From Cylindrotheca closterium (Eukaryota; Bacillariophyta; Bacillariophyceae; Bacillariales; Bacillariaceae), in assembly GCA_933822405.4 (NCBI GenBank), contig CAKOGP040001001.1, positions 312,636-376,635 of the forward strand: a stretch of 64,000 nt of DNA, written 5' to 3'. The notes under the pieces were generated by a model, which did not search any database, was not told the origin of the DNA, and was given only the letters and a program-made list of their open reading frames with translations. Positions 1 to 10,324 of the stretch are shown here, piece by piece (positions within the stretch are counted from its first letter, which is position 1; every line of letters starts with the position of its first letter). The position numbers and the translations under genes were made by a program.

Positions 1-301
1 TTTCCTGATCCTGCCTCCTTTCCCAAACACGGAGGAAATGCTACAGTCTACAGGACAAGGTGCAGTACCTACAGCAATTCTCGACACACTCCAAAAGCCC
101 GCACCTTCGACTGACGTTTTCCTTTTTGTACAGCACGTGCGGTACTTTGTACGTATCAATTTTCGCGCTTGTAGTTGCGCGAGAGCCTGGCCGCATTGAA
201 AACCCATCATTTTCATTCAAAAAGCAAGGCCTGCTGCACAGTCTTACTTGTACTAACACACACAGACAGTCTATCACAGGTAAAACCCAATCCACTCACA
301 A
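1..301. other. 5' flank of the SAM synthetase gene
   Basis: This is upstream sequence of the S-adenosylmethionine synthetase gene. I see no convincing gene in it; the short open frames on either strand resemble nothing and overlap each other. It presumably holds the promoter and 5' UTR. Confidence 0.5.
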
Positions 302-1741
302 ATGTCAGATCCCAAACGCATGAAAATGACAGTCTCCAAAGTTTCCGCCGAAGAACGTAACTTCCTTTTCTCCAGTGAGTCTGTGAATGAGGGTCACCCC
401 GATAAGCTTGCGGATCAAGTGTCCGATGCCGTTTTGGATGCGTGCCTGAAGGCTGACCCTTTCTCCAAGGTCGCTTGTGAGACCGCCACCAAGGACAACA
501 TGGTCATGGTCTTTGGTGAAATCACCACTTCCGGAAAGGTCGACTATGAGGCCATCGTCCGTGAACAAGTTCGTGAGATTGGATTCGACTCCTTTGTCGA
601 TGATCTTGGATCCGTCGTTTCCAAGGGATTGAACTGCGACGACTGCGAAGTCCTCATCCGAATCAACAAGCAATCCCCTGATATTGCCGGAGGAGTCCAC
701 GTTGGTAAGAGCGAACTTGACGTTGGTGCCGGTGATCAAGGTATCATGTTTGGATATGCTTCGGATGAAACCGAAAACTGCATGCCTTTGACCCACATGA
801 TGGCCACTCAACTCGGAAAGCGCCTCACTGATGTCCGTAAGGATGGTTCTCTCTGGTGGTTGCGCCCCGATGGAAAGACACAAGTCACCATTGAGTACAC
901 CCAGCATTCGGACGGTTCTGTCACCCCCATCAAGATCCACACCATTGTCATTTCCACTCAACACGCCGAACCACTCAAGGCCAAGCGTACCGAGGAACAA
1001 CCAGGAACCGACAACCGTGGCAAGTACACTGGAGACGAGATGATTGCTCCCTCCATGGAAGAAATGAACGAACTCATCCACGAGCACGTCATCGTCGACA
1101 CTCTCAAGTCCATCAAGCTCAAGTCCGGGGAATCTGCCCTCAGCATTTACAGCCGCGACACTTGCAACCTCCACATTAATCCCTCTGGAAAGTTCATCAT
1201 TGGTGGACCCCAAGGAGATGCTGGTCTTACCGGACGTAAGATTATCATTGATACTTACGGTGGGTGGGGTGCCCACGGAGGAGGTGCCTTTTCCGGAAAG
1301 GACCCCACCAAGGTCGATCGATCTGCCGCCTACGCCTGTCGTTGGATGGCCAAGTCCGTCGTCAAGGCTGGACTTTGCAAGCGTGCTCTGGTCCAATTGT
1401 CCTATGCCATTGGTGTCGCCAAGCCATTGAGTTTGTTCGTCGAGACCTACGGAACTGAGAAGGAAGGACTCACCGCCAAGCTCATCACCGACATTGTCAA
1501 GATCAACTTTGATGCCCGTCCAGGAGCCCTGGCCCGTGATTTGACTCTTCGCGAACCCAAGTACAACAAGACTGCTGCCTACTGCCATTTCGGACGTGAA
1601 CCATTCGTGGAGAACGGTATGAAATTCTTCTCTTGGGAAGACCCTGTCGACCTCAACAAGTACGCATCCATGACTGGTGCTGAAGTTGAATCGGAAGTTT
1701 CTGCCAAGAAGGAAGAAATCTTGACCAAGTGGGTTGACTAA
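302..1741 (+). CDS. S-adenosylmethionine synthetase (methionine adenosyltransferase)
   Basis: Makes S-adenosylmethionine from methionine and ATP in the cytosol, feeding methylation and, in diatoms, DMSP and polyamine routes. The 479-residue single-exon frame has the family signatures: GHPDK at residues 31-35, the adenine-binding GAGDQG hexapeptide at 142-147, and the Gly-rich P-loop-like GGGAFSGKD at 326-334 followed by [12 protein letters not shown]. It is longer than the usual 380-400 residues, partly because of an insertion after the central domain (around [17 protein letters not shown]). The ATG at 302 is the first in frame and a second Met follows at residue 7. A 490-codon open frame lies antisense across the gene but looks like a codon-bias shadow. 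Identification is secure; the N-terminal extension is less so. Confidence 0.97.
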   Translation: MSDPKRMKMTVSKVSAEERNFLFSSESVNEGHPDKLADQVSDAVLDACLKADPFSKVACETATKDNMVMVFGEITTSGKVDYEAIVREQVREIGFDSFVDDLGSVVSKGLNCDDCEVLIRINKQSPDIAGGVHVGKSELDVGAGDQGIMFGYASDETENCMPLTHMMATQLGKRLTDVRKDGSLWWLRPDGKTQVTIEYTQHSDGSVTPIKIHTIVISTQHAEPLKAKRTEEQPGTDNRGKYTGDEMIAPSMEEMNELIHEHVIVDTLKSIKLKSGESALSIYSRDTCNLHINPSGKFIIGGPQGDAGLTGRKIIIDTYGGWGAHGGGAFSGKDPTKVDRSAAYACRWMAKSVVKAGLCKRALVQLSYAIGVAKPLSLFVETYGTEKEGLTAKLITDIVKINFDARPGALARDLTLREPKYNKTAAYCHFGREPFVENGMKFFSWEDPVDLNKYASMTGAEVESEVSAKKEEILTKWVD

Positions 1742-2391
1742 ACTACCTACACATTTTGAAGAAAAACAAACAAACAAACAATCGATCTAGTATTATTATA
1801 TCACACCGCATTTCGTGTATGCGGCTACCAAGCAATAATCACATTAAAGTATATAAAAAGTTGCACTAATAGAAGCCAAATCAATCAATGTTGTCATCGA
1901 GTGGTCCAAAAGTTCATCACGTCATTTTTTCCCAAAATCAAAACACGTTGGTCATTTTTTCAAAAAAAGTACGTGTTCGCGTCGTCATCGCATGTGCCAA
2001 TGACGAGGAGAAAAAGATACGAAAAGATTTCAGCCGCACATTTTCGACACCCCGTCTGCTCGTCTATCGGAGTTGTCATGGCCACAAGTGATGTGCAGGC
2101 GCAGGGAACGTGTGTCAAAAAGGATCAAACAAGATTGAAGAAGATTCGTGATCCAATGTCAAGTAGTCGATGAAGTCAAATGTCATAAGCGAGGAACCGC
2201 ACGCGAGCCAAAATACTGGCGATCAAGATACTTAGTGCTACTCCAACTTGGTACACGTGTCATCCTAAGTATTTAGAGTCGGCCAGATTCATACCAAGAT
2301 GGGAAATTTGCTTCCGTGAGTGAAGAAACCAACAACAACCAACATCAACGTCAACTATAGACAATAAGGATCCCTTTTGTGAACAACTACC
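1742..2391. other. Intergenic spacer, 650 bp
   Basis: Holds the 3' end of the SAM synthetase transcript and the upstream region of the next gene. Small open frames between 1888 and 2173 have no recognisable content. I see no RNA gene or repeat here. Confidence 0.5.
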
Positions 2392-5300
2392 ATGTTCCGA
2401 AGGACCCCCAAGAAGGGGAAAGCAGAACTTCCTTTAGGGGCGTTAGATACTCTTGCATTGCAGCCTCAAGTGGGAGGTAGACCAGCACCGAAAAGTGATG
2501 ATCCAGAGCCTGGGGGACTCGAAAAGTTTGACAGTTTCTATGACAGAGGTGCAGGTGGTGCTACGGGTGCTGGCGAGCCTGGTCCAGGCACTGCCTCTCG
2601 AATGGGATATGATGCCGGTCCTAATATGACAGATCCCAACGACAAAACCACAGTACCACCTGGTGGAGGACCTAGAGGAGGCAAAAATGGTGGTGCCGGA
2701 GGTGCAGCTGTTGCAGGAGCTGCCTTGGTAGGAGCCGGAGCTGCAGCTGGAGCCTATGCCGGAAGATCCAATGATGAATCAGACATGGCGGATCCATCAA
2801 GTCCAAGAGATGGCTCTGCTGGAGGGGCTGCTGCTGGAGGGGCCGCTGGGTCGCCTTCGGACCCATCCAAGAACACGACAGATCCAGCTAGTACTCGAGG
2901 TGGAGCTGGAAAAGCTGCCGGTGCCGCTGCTTTGGTCGGTGCTGGAACAGCTTCTAGAATGGGCGGTGGAAGTCCATCCAATGTCACAGACCCAGCAACT
3001 ACGAGAGGTGGAGGAAAAAGTGGAGGAAAGAACACTGGTGGTGGCAAGGGCGGGTCAGGTGCTGGGAAGGCAGCTGGAGCAGCTGCACTAGTTGGCGCTG
3101 GCGCAGCAGCCGGATATGCTGCAACGAGATCTAATGATAAATCTGATCTCACCGATCCAGCAAGTCCAAGAGGCGGTGCTGCTGGTGCTGCCGGAGGCTC
3201 TAGCGGTACTGGCGGAACCTCTGGTGCCGGTGCTGGAGGCCCTAGCGGTTCTGGAGCCTCTGGTGCCGGTGCTGGCGGAGCTAGAGGCAAAAGTGATGCT
3301 TCCGGTGCCGATGGTCGTAGCGGTAAAAAGAATTCCAAAGGAGGCTCAGGTGCTGGAAAGGCTGCCGGAGCAGCTGGACTCGTTGGTGCCGGCGCTGCTG
3401 CAGGATATGCTGCCACGAAATCCAACGACGCAGATCCAGCTAGTCCCAACAGAGGCGGTGCTGTAGGAGCAGGTTCCAGCGGAGGCAAAGGTGCTTCTGA
3501 TGGTGGTGGTGCTGCTGCTACTGCCGGTACAAGTGGCAAATCTGGAGACAAAAGTGGAGATAAGAGCGGTGACAAAGGCAGTTCAGGTGGTGCTGGTAAG
3601 GCTGCCGGTGCCGCTGCTCTAGTTGGCGCCGGGGCTGCAGCAGGTTATGCTGCGACGCGATCAAATGATGGATCCAGTACCGACCCAGCTAGTACAAGAG
3701 GCGGTGCTGCTGACGGTACTAGTGGTGGAGGGTCCAGGGGTGGAGGCGGAGACGCTTCTGTTGCCGGAACGGTTGCTGATGGCGAATCTGGGGCCAACAA
3801 AGATGAAGAAAATGGTGGTACGGATTGCGCTTCAGGTGCTGCTGCCGGTGCTTCCGCAGCAGCTGCTGGAGCGGCTGCACTTATTTGCTGTGGCTCCGGA
3901 ACTACTGGATACGATGACGTGGGAGATGGAGAAAACGAAGCCGATGATCCAGCGAACCCAGAAAGTGGTACTGAGGGAGCCTCCGGTACCGGTGCTGCTG
4001 CCGGTGCTGCGACTGGAGGAGCTGCTCTGGCTGGTGCTGGAGCTAGAGCTGCCACCGGAGCAGATGGAGCTAATGATCCATCAGGCGGAGCATCCGAAGG
4101 AAAGGAAGACAGAGGCAAAGGAGACAGCGGAGGTGGACTTCTTGGTGCTCTGGGACTCGGAGCATTGCTTGGAGCCGGAGCAATGGGTGCTGGAGGAAGT
4201 GAAAGTGACGCTTCTTCAGCTTCATCATATCAGAGTGACAAATCGGGAGGCTCTCAAGGCGGTGGTCCTGAGTCTGCAGATCGCGCTGGCGATGACGACC
4301 CAACCAGCGCCAATGCCTCCAAGGATTCCAGTGGTGTCAATAAGGCGGCGATTGCTGCTGGAGCTGGGGTCGGTGTTGCTGCTGGTGCAACAGCTGCAAG
4401 CTCAGACCAAGAAAATGAAGATACAGTCGGGACCGTTTCTCCGCTTCGAAAGGATAGAAATGGTCTTGCAGATGCAGATGCAGATGCTGCCGATGCAGAA
4501 CAAGCCCAGATGGAAGACCAAAGGGAAAGAAGCCAAAAGGCCAGACAACCCGAGCCAAAAAGGACGAATCCTCTCCTCCTTCTATGCTGCATATTGACCG
4601 TTCTTGCTGGAGTTGTCGTTCTTGCTCTGTTACTACCAGGAGCTTTGGAAGATGACGATGGAGATCGTTCAATAGCTGGAATTGGAGATCCAACACCGGC
4701 ACCAACCGAACTCATCACGCCATTTCAATGCGAGGAAGCTGCTGTACTTTCTGGGAACTCAACGCTTGCTGCCACAACGAAAGGAGCTCCAGCACCAGGA
4801 GACATTCCACTTTGTTCTGGATTGGCTGCGAACGGATTTGGTTCTTGGTTCCAGTTCGAAGGTGATGGATCCGTTGTTTCTTTATCAACTTGCGACCCTT
4901 CAACGGAATTTGACACTCAAATCAGTGTGTTCTCTGGGTCCTGCTCAGAACTTGAGTGTGTTGCCGCGAACGACCAAGGTTCGGACGACATTTGTGGAAG
5001 CAAATCGGAGGTTGAGCTGAGTACAAACCCTGATGATACGTACTTTGTTTTTGTTCACGGAAAGCGAGAAGGCGATGAAGGTCAAGTTGTTTTGAAATTG
5101 GAATACATCCCGCAAGACAACGATTCTTGCGACAAGGCTGGCCCAGTGACATCCGGACTGGATGAAATCGTCGGCAACACATGGCTTGCTGCTCAAAATC
5201 CGAGCGCTGACAACATCACCTGCACCAACTCTACAGTTCCAGGCTTGTGGTATGCGATTGAAGGGCAGGGCAAAGAAGTCACGATCTCAACTTGCTCCGA

Positions 5301-7608
5301 GACTACCAAGTACAATGCGGAGATCACGATCGCCTCCGGAGGCTGTTCCGAGCTGACTTGCACAGTGTCACGAACTGAAGAGTGCATTTCTCCTTACCAA
5401 GGAAGCATCAGGACGTTCTTTGCTGTCACAGGGGCCGCCTATTATGTGAAGATCCACGGAAGTGAAGCCGCACAAGCTGCATCCCCATTTCGTCGTCTCC
5501 AAGATGCCAGAGGCCCAGCAGATGGTCAATTTGGAATGATAATCAGGGAAGATGTTGGAGATTCTGGTTTCTTTGTTGACCCACAAGAATCATGCGAAGA
5601 AGACAGAGTGATCGAAATAAACGGAGATGCAGTTTCTGGAGTCCTATCTCAAACTTCGAATTTGCTGTGGGATTCCTTTTGTGATGGGGATGGCCAAGGT
5701 CAATTCTTCAAAATCATTGGCAATGGAGAGACTATACAAGCTGATTCATGCAACAACTCCACAGACGTTGATACCACTCTCTCTGTCATTGTCGGTGATT
5801 GTGCAAGTCAAATTTGGTCGTGCGAGGCTACCAACGATCAATTCTGTGGTGACCAATCGTCTGTCAAGTGGTTTGCTGAAGAAGGCGAGACATACTTCCT
5901 CTTGCTTCGATCCGTCGGTTCAAATCAAGGAAGCTATTCCATAACTCTTCAGACGGCACCAACGCCGGTACCTAGTCTTTCACCTTCAGACTCCCCCACG
6001 GACAAGCCCAGTGTATCACCAACAAATGTCCCAACGAACCCTGACGGTTCTACGCCGACGTTGAGTCCGACTGGCTTAGATGGTTCCACTCGAGCACCTG
6101 TAACTCCTGTTCCAACATTTCCGGATGGTTCTACTCGCGCACCAACAACTCCTGCTCCAAGTTTTTCAGATGGCACTACTGTGGCGCCCACCACTACTCC
6201 ACCCACTTTCCCTGATGGCTCTACTCGGGCACCGACGACTCCTGCACCAACTTTCTTAGATGGTTCTACTCGAGCACCGACAACTCCTGCACCAAGCTTT
6301 TCAGATGGCACTACTGTGGCGCCCACCACTACTCCACCAACTTTCGCAGATGGCACTACTCGGGCACCGACAACTCCTGCACCAAGCTTTTCAGATGGCA
6401 CTACTGTGGCGCCCACCACTACTCCGCCTACCTTTCCTGATGGTTCTACGCGGGCGCCAATCATGCAACCTGTTTCACCTCCAGTCTTTGTTCGTCCAAC
6501 AACTCCTGCACCCACCTTTCTGGATGGTTCGACTCGGGCACCAACAACTCCTGCTCCAAGCTTTTCAGATGGCACCACTGTGGCCCCCACCACTACTCCA
6601 CCAACTTTTCCAGATGGCTCTACCCGGGCACCGACGACTCCTGCACCAACTTTCTTAGATGGTTCTACTCGAGCACCGACAACTCCTGCACCAAGCTTTT
6701 CAGATGGCACTACTGTGGCCCCCACCACTACTCCACCCACTTTCGCAGATGGCACTACTCGGGCACCGACAACTCCTGCACCAAGCTTTTCAGACGGCAC
6801 TACTGTGGCCCCCACCACTACTCCACCCACATTCCCTGATGGCTCTACTCGGGCACCGACGACTCCTGCACCAACTTTCTTAGATGGTTCTACTCGAGCA
6901 CCGACAACTCCTGCTCCAAGCTTTTCAGATGGCACTACTGTGGCGCCCACCACTACTCCACCAACTTTCGCAGATGGCACTACTCGGGCACCGACAACTC
7001 CTGCACCAAGCTTTTCAGATGGCACTACTGTGGCCCCAACCACTACTCCGCCTACCTTTCCTGATGGTTCTACGCGGGCGCCAATCATGCAACCAGCGGC
7101 ACCTCCAGTCTTTACTCGCCCAACACCTACACCAGGAGGTCCGACTGATCCAGGCACACCAACAGTTCCAGGAACCCCAACTGTTGCTCCAGTCTTCAAT
7201 CAAGTTGAACAGTGTCTGGAAGCTCGTACACGTGTTGGAGCCCTTGGGAGTAGTGATAGTGTGGCTGTGGACGTGCCCAGTAGGTATTCCTTTGAACCAC
7301 CATTCATTGGAGCATGTGGAACTTCTTTCTTCAACAACGATCCGGGAGTCTGGTTCAAGTTTGAAGGACCCAAAACGGGAAACAATATCATCGCTACCGC
7401 CGAAGTCTGCGACACACCCTTTGACTTTGAACTCACCATCTTCATGGGAAGCTGTGACAACCTAATGTGTGTGGCGGGAACCTCAAGGTTCTGTAACGAA
7501 GGCTTGACTTGGAACTGGGACATTGAAGTGGGTACTTACTACTTGATGTTCCACGGCTTTGGACCGGCGGTGAAAGGAAACTTTGTATTCAACCTCGACT
7601 CACGCTAA
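2392..7608 (+). CDS. Giant Ala/Gly-rich type II membrane protein with PPC-like domains and Pro/Thr repeats
   Basis: A 1738-residue intronless frame, function unknown. Residues ~100-720 are Gly/Ala/Ser-rich with about nine degenerate modules around a hydrophobic core (AAGAAALVGAGAAAGYA) separated by polar DPAS-type linkers. One clear transmembrane segment lies at ~727-752 (NPLLLLCCILTVLAGVV). Beyond it are three Cys-containing beta domains resembling bacterial pre-peptidase C-terminal (PPC) modules at about 778-905, 913-1020 and 1069-1187, each with a W-F/Y-x-F/I strand and paired Cys. A Pro/Thr stalk (~1190-1600) encoded by a 45-bp repeat follows, then a fourth PPC-like domain (1607-1738). 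There is no N-terminal signal peptide, so the Gly/Ala part is probably cytoplasmic and the PPC/stalk part extracellular or lumenal. A cell-wall or frustule-associated surface role is inference only. The ATG at 2392 follows an in-frame stop region. Confidence 0.85.
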   Translation: MFRRTPKKGKAELPLGALDTLALQPQVGGRPAPKSDDPEPGGLEKFDSFYDRGAGGATGAGEPGPGTASRMGYDAGPNMTDPNDKTTVPPGGGPRGGKNGGAGGAAVAGAALVGAGAAAGAYAGRSNDESDMADPSSPRDGSAGGAAAGGAAGSPSDPSKNTTDPASTRGGAGKAAGAAALVGAGTASRMGGGSPSNVTDPATTRGGGKSGGKNTGGGKGGSGAGKAAGAAALVGAGAAAGYAATRSNDKSDLTDPASPRGGAAGAAGGSSGTGGTSGAGAGGPSGSGASGAGAGGARGKSDASGADGRSGKKNSKGGSGAGKAAGAAGLVGAGAAAGYAATKSNDADPASPNRGGAVGAGSSGGKGASDGGGAAATAGTSGKSGDKSGDKSGDKGSSGGAGKAAGAAALVGAGAAAGYAATRSNDGSSTDPASTRGGAADGTSGGGSRGGGGDASVAGTVADGESGANKDEENGGTDCASGAAAGASAAAAGAAALICCGSGTTGYDDVGDGENEADDPANPESGTEGASGTGAAAGAATGGAALAGAGARAATGADGANDPSGGASEGKEDRGKGDSGGGLLGALGLGALLGAGAMGAGGSESDASSASSYQSDKSGGSQGGGPESADRAGDDDPTSANASKDSSGVNKAAIAAGAGVGVAAGATAASSDQENEDTVGTVSPLRKDRNGLADADADAADAEQAQMEDQRERSQKARQPEPKRTNPLLLLCCILTVLAGVVVLALLLPGALEDDDGDRSIAGIGDPTPAPTELITPFQCEEAAVLSGNSTLAATTKGAPAPGDIPLCSGLAANGFGSWFQFEGDGSVVSLSTCDPSTEFDTQISVFSGSCSELECVAANDQGSDDICGSKSEVELSTNPDDTYFVFVHGKREGDEGQVVLKLEYIPQDNDSCDKAGPVTSGLDEIVGNTWLAAQNPSADNITCTNSTVPGLWYAIEGQGKEVTISTCSETTKYNAEITIASGGCSELTCTVSRTEECISPYQGSIRTFFAVTGAAYYVKIHGSEAAQAASPFRRLQDARGPADGQFGMIIREDVGDSGFFVDPQESCEEDRVIEINGDAVSGVLSQTSNLLWDSFCDGDGQGQFFKIIGNGETIQADSCNNSTDVDTTLSVIVGDCASQIWSCEATNDQFCGDQSSVKWFAEEGETYFLLLRSVGSNQGSYSITLQTAPTPVPSLSPSDSPTDKPSVSPTNVPTNPDGSTPTLSPTGLDGSTRAPVTPVPTFPDGSTRAPTTPAPSFSDGTTVAPTTTPPTFPDGSTRAPTTPAPTFLDGSTRAPTTPAPSFSDGTTVAPTTTPPTFADGTTRAPTTPAPSFSDGTTVAPTTTPPTFPDGSTRAPIMQPVSPPVFVRPTTPAPTFLDGSTRAPTTPAPSFSDGTTVAPTTTPPTFPDGSTRAPTTPAPTFLDGSTRAPTTPAPSFSDGTTVAPTTTPPTFADGTTRAPTTPAPSFSDGTTVAPTTTPPTFPDGSTRAPTTPAPTFLDGSTRAPTTPAPSFSDGTTVAPTTTPPTFADGTTRAPTTPAPSFSDGTTVAPTTTPPTFPDGSTRAPIMQPAAPPVFTRPTPTPGGPTDPGTPTVPGTPTVAPVFNQVEQCLEARTRVGALGSSDSVAVDVPSRYSFEPPFIGACGTSFFNNDPGVWFKFEGPKTGNNIIATAEVCDTPFDFELTIFMGSCDNLMCVAGTSRFCNEGLTWNWDIEVGTYYLMFHGFGPAVKGNFVFNLDSR
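6079..7107 (+). repeat. 45-bp coding minisatellite with 225-bp higher-order repeat
   Basis: About 22 units of 45 bp, each coding a 15-residue module of type DG(S/T)T(R/V)APTT. Units start every 45 bp from 6079 to 6439, then from 6523 to 7063. A five-unit super-repeat (225 bp; module ends TFL, SFS, TFA, SFS, TFP) occurs at 6214-6438, 6613-6837 and 6838-7062. Both blocks end in the same odd module containing APIMQP. Because 45 is divisible by 3, other frames also stay open here. Confidence 0.93.
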
Positions 7609-7922
7609 ATGTGTATGTGCTCCTATGCAAAATGTACTGCAAGCACATGGTGTTGAATGTGTGTTGTTTGCAATCAATAATTCATAATTGAAAATCAGTA
7701 TCAGAAATACTGTATAAATGTAATAAATGTTAAACATGACAAGTCTGAATATTGATATGTGCGGTAGGAAAACTTCACTCGGAGTTTTTTTAAAAATATC
7801 ATCGTGCGATGGTTTTGGTTTGGTCATATTAGTCGAAACCATGATTCATTTCGGAAATGATTTGGATCATGGTCACTTTGACTGTTGACACATAATAATA
7901 ATTCAAACGCTCTGTCCACAAG
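7609..7922. other. Intergenic spacer, about 314 bp
   Basis: AT-rich 3' flank of the giant membrane-protein gene and upstream region of the MORN gene. Nothing specific seen. Confidence 0.5.
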
Positions 7923-10205
7923 ATGGCCAACATTCACAACGCTCCGGGAGGCAGTTTGGCCAATGGGGAACTGCAGTACATTGATGGTGAACCAAACTGT
8001 CACGATGTCAAACTTGGACGAGGAGGTGGCACAAACACGCATCTGGGAAACAAACTGTTAAGACAAAAAGTGGAAGAATTGTTTGAAGAATACAATAATC
8101 AGAACGAGCAAGGATCTAAAACGGTGATTGCTCAAGGTATCATCACATCCATAAATAGGCTGGACCCACCTGGTCGATTTGTAAAGAAAGAGAGCAGTAG
8201 TGGACGATGGTACGAAGTTGGAAACAACGAGGCTCTAGAAAAGACTGCTCAAACCTTTCGGAATGTTCGGCACAAGCGGAATACTGCTGCCTCATCAACA
8301 GATAAAAAATTGCCTACTAGGGCGCCTTCTGCAGACGATGATGGTACAGATCAGCCACCACCACGAAGAGCTGAGTCAATGGTTGGCGGTCAACCAGCTG
8401 TACCAGCTCATCCCACAGCTAGTGAATCGCAGCAGCCGCAATTGACCAATGGCAGTCAAGATTCGCAAATTATGCACGAAACCACGCACTTGGAAGGTAT
8501 TGTGGTCAATCCAATGGCTCGCTCGGCCATTTCTACAATTCTATTTGTGAGTGCTGCTATTACCCAAGGAAAAGACAATCGTAACCCAACGCAAGAAATC
8601 AAACAGATAATATCAAACCCAATGGTCATTGACGCGACTTTTACCATTCTGTACTCGGCTACGTCTTCCTACTCGATACCTCAAATTCCAACCATGCAAG
8701 AGGTACAGACACTTTTGAAAAGTTCGGCTGCGACAGATTCCTTTCTCATGATATTGCAGGCGGCTGCCTTCACCGCCGACAAAAGTGCGGCCGCTGCCAT
8801 GGAACAAGTCCTGCAAATGAAAAATAATGAAATGGTCGTTTGGGCTGTGTCCAAGATTCTAGAGGAAGCCGCCATTATTCAAAACAACAGTAGTAATAAC
8901 GAACCCATGCGGACGACCTCCATTGGTGATCAAGACACCTTCCCCGAAATGCCTGAAAGTGGTATCATGTCTCTGTCATCACCCAAAGACCTAAAGTCGA
9001 TGAGAAGCATTACGTCCAGTTTTGCAGGTTTGTCCTTTGCAACAGAAAGTTCCTTTGTGGAACAGGTGGCGACCCAAGATGCGAATGGAAATCATGGTAC
9101 CTACACGGGATATGTTTGGGCCAATACCAAGGAGCCACATGGTGTCGGCCGAATGCAATATCACAGTGAAAACGCGGAATTTCATGGGAATTGGTAAGTA
9201 AATACAGCAATATGATGCACAAATGGATCGCTGAATTCATCCATTCGCACTAATTGCCACGACTTCATCAGGCTCGGCGGCGGGATGGATGGGCTTGGAG
9301 TCTATGTCCGCGCCAATGGGGACAGCTTCGTTGGTCAATTTAGCAAAGGAAAACTGGAAGGACCAGGCTACATTGGATACGGCAGTGGCGATTTCTACTT
9401 TGGTGGCTTTTCTAATCACCAATTTGATGGAAAGGGGCTCTTCAAATGGGCAGATGGACGACTCTACATTGGGGAATATCGAAAGGGCCAGCAACTTTCG
9501 TACACTTTGACCGGTCCCGATGGACAATATCAACTAAGTGATCTTGGTACTGCCTTTAGTCCTAATGCACCATTTGTGGAGAGTCAAATGGTTGTCACTG
9601 CCTCGGGAAAGATGGGAAGGTATACGGGCTACGTCTCGGAACACACATTGTTGCCACACGGTATGGGACGAATGATTGAAAATGATACCAACGACGAGTA
9701 TCATGGAACCTGGTAAGTTGCATGCAACATGCTGCTACACTGTCTAGGAATGAAGCAGCGTGGCTCACGTTAGCTTGGTTCTTTGTTATGCAGGTTTGAG
9801 GGTGAAAAGGATGGTATGGGCCTGTATAAACGAAGCAACGGCAAAACCTATGTTGGAGACTTCAAGAAGGATATGTTTGAGGGCTACGGATTCGCCACCA
9901 ACGGATGTGGGTATTCTTCGACGTCCATGGAAACTGGGACGATTTACTTTGGCAAATTTAGGGGTTCCAAATGTGAAGGACAAGGATTCCTGAAATGGAA
10001 AAGCGGAGGCGTCTACATCGGTGAATTTCGCAATGGTCAGCGTAGTTTTGGATTTGGCAACCGTATCACAGGCGACGATGGTCGGTATCTTCAACAAAAG
10101 AGTCAGACCATGGGCAGTCTTGGTGGTATGGACGTCGATAGTTTTGCATTCAGCTCTATGGCTGACGGGTCCGCTACTATTTTCTCAGAGGTGACAGGTT
10201 TTTAG
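7923..10205 (+). CDS. DUF6824-MORN repeat protein (three exons)
   Basis: Exons 7923-9193, 9272-9712 and 9794-10205 join to 707 residues; introns are 78 and 81 bp, GTAAG...AG, both phase 2. Residues ~26-118 match the diatom DUF6824 pattern (LGRGGGTNxHxGN, then LDPPGRF and a W-x-x-V-G segment ending in KTxQ), a domain of unknown function often found in stramenopile regulatory proteins. The middle is an Ala/Met-rich helical region. From ~390 onward are MORN-type repeats (YxGxW/F, GxG, YxGxF), arranged as two tandem modules that both begin with a G-x-Y-T-G-Y-V segment. MORN repeats commonly bind membrane lipids or scaffold proteins. The two introns interrupt the same Trp codon of the two modules, so the module was probably duplicated with its intron. 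Catalytic function: none seen. Confidence 0.86.
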
Positions 10206-10324
10206 AAAATAGAATAGGTACTATACTTTTATTTTTATTACACCATCGCTCCTGATGCACTCTCCATTGCTCCAAGTTTCAGAACACGAGGAAGTTTCAA
10301 AATAAGCTCTGAGTCAGTACTTCG

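Noticed and set aside
305..1777. 490-codon open frame antisense to SAM synthetase
   Set aside because: It exactly shadows a secure gene, its product has no recognisable features, and strong codon bias commonly opens this antisense frame.
2754..4597. Long alternative frames over the Gly/Ala-rich region
   Set aside because: GC-rich Gly/Ala codons leave other frames open by composition; products are Leu/Met or Pro/Ala runs without structure.
5949..7199. 416-codon antisense frame and three plus-strand frames over the 45-bp repeat
   Set aside because: The repeat length is a multiple of 3, so every frame without a stop in one unit stays open. Only the main frame joins to real domains on both sides.
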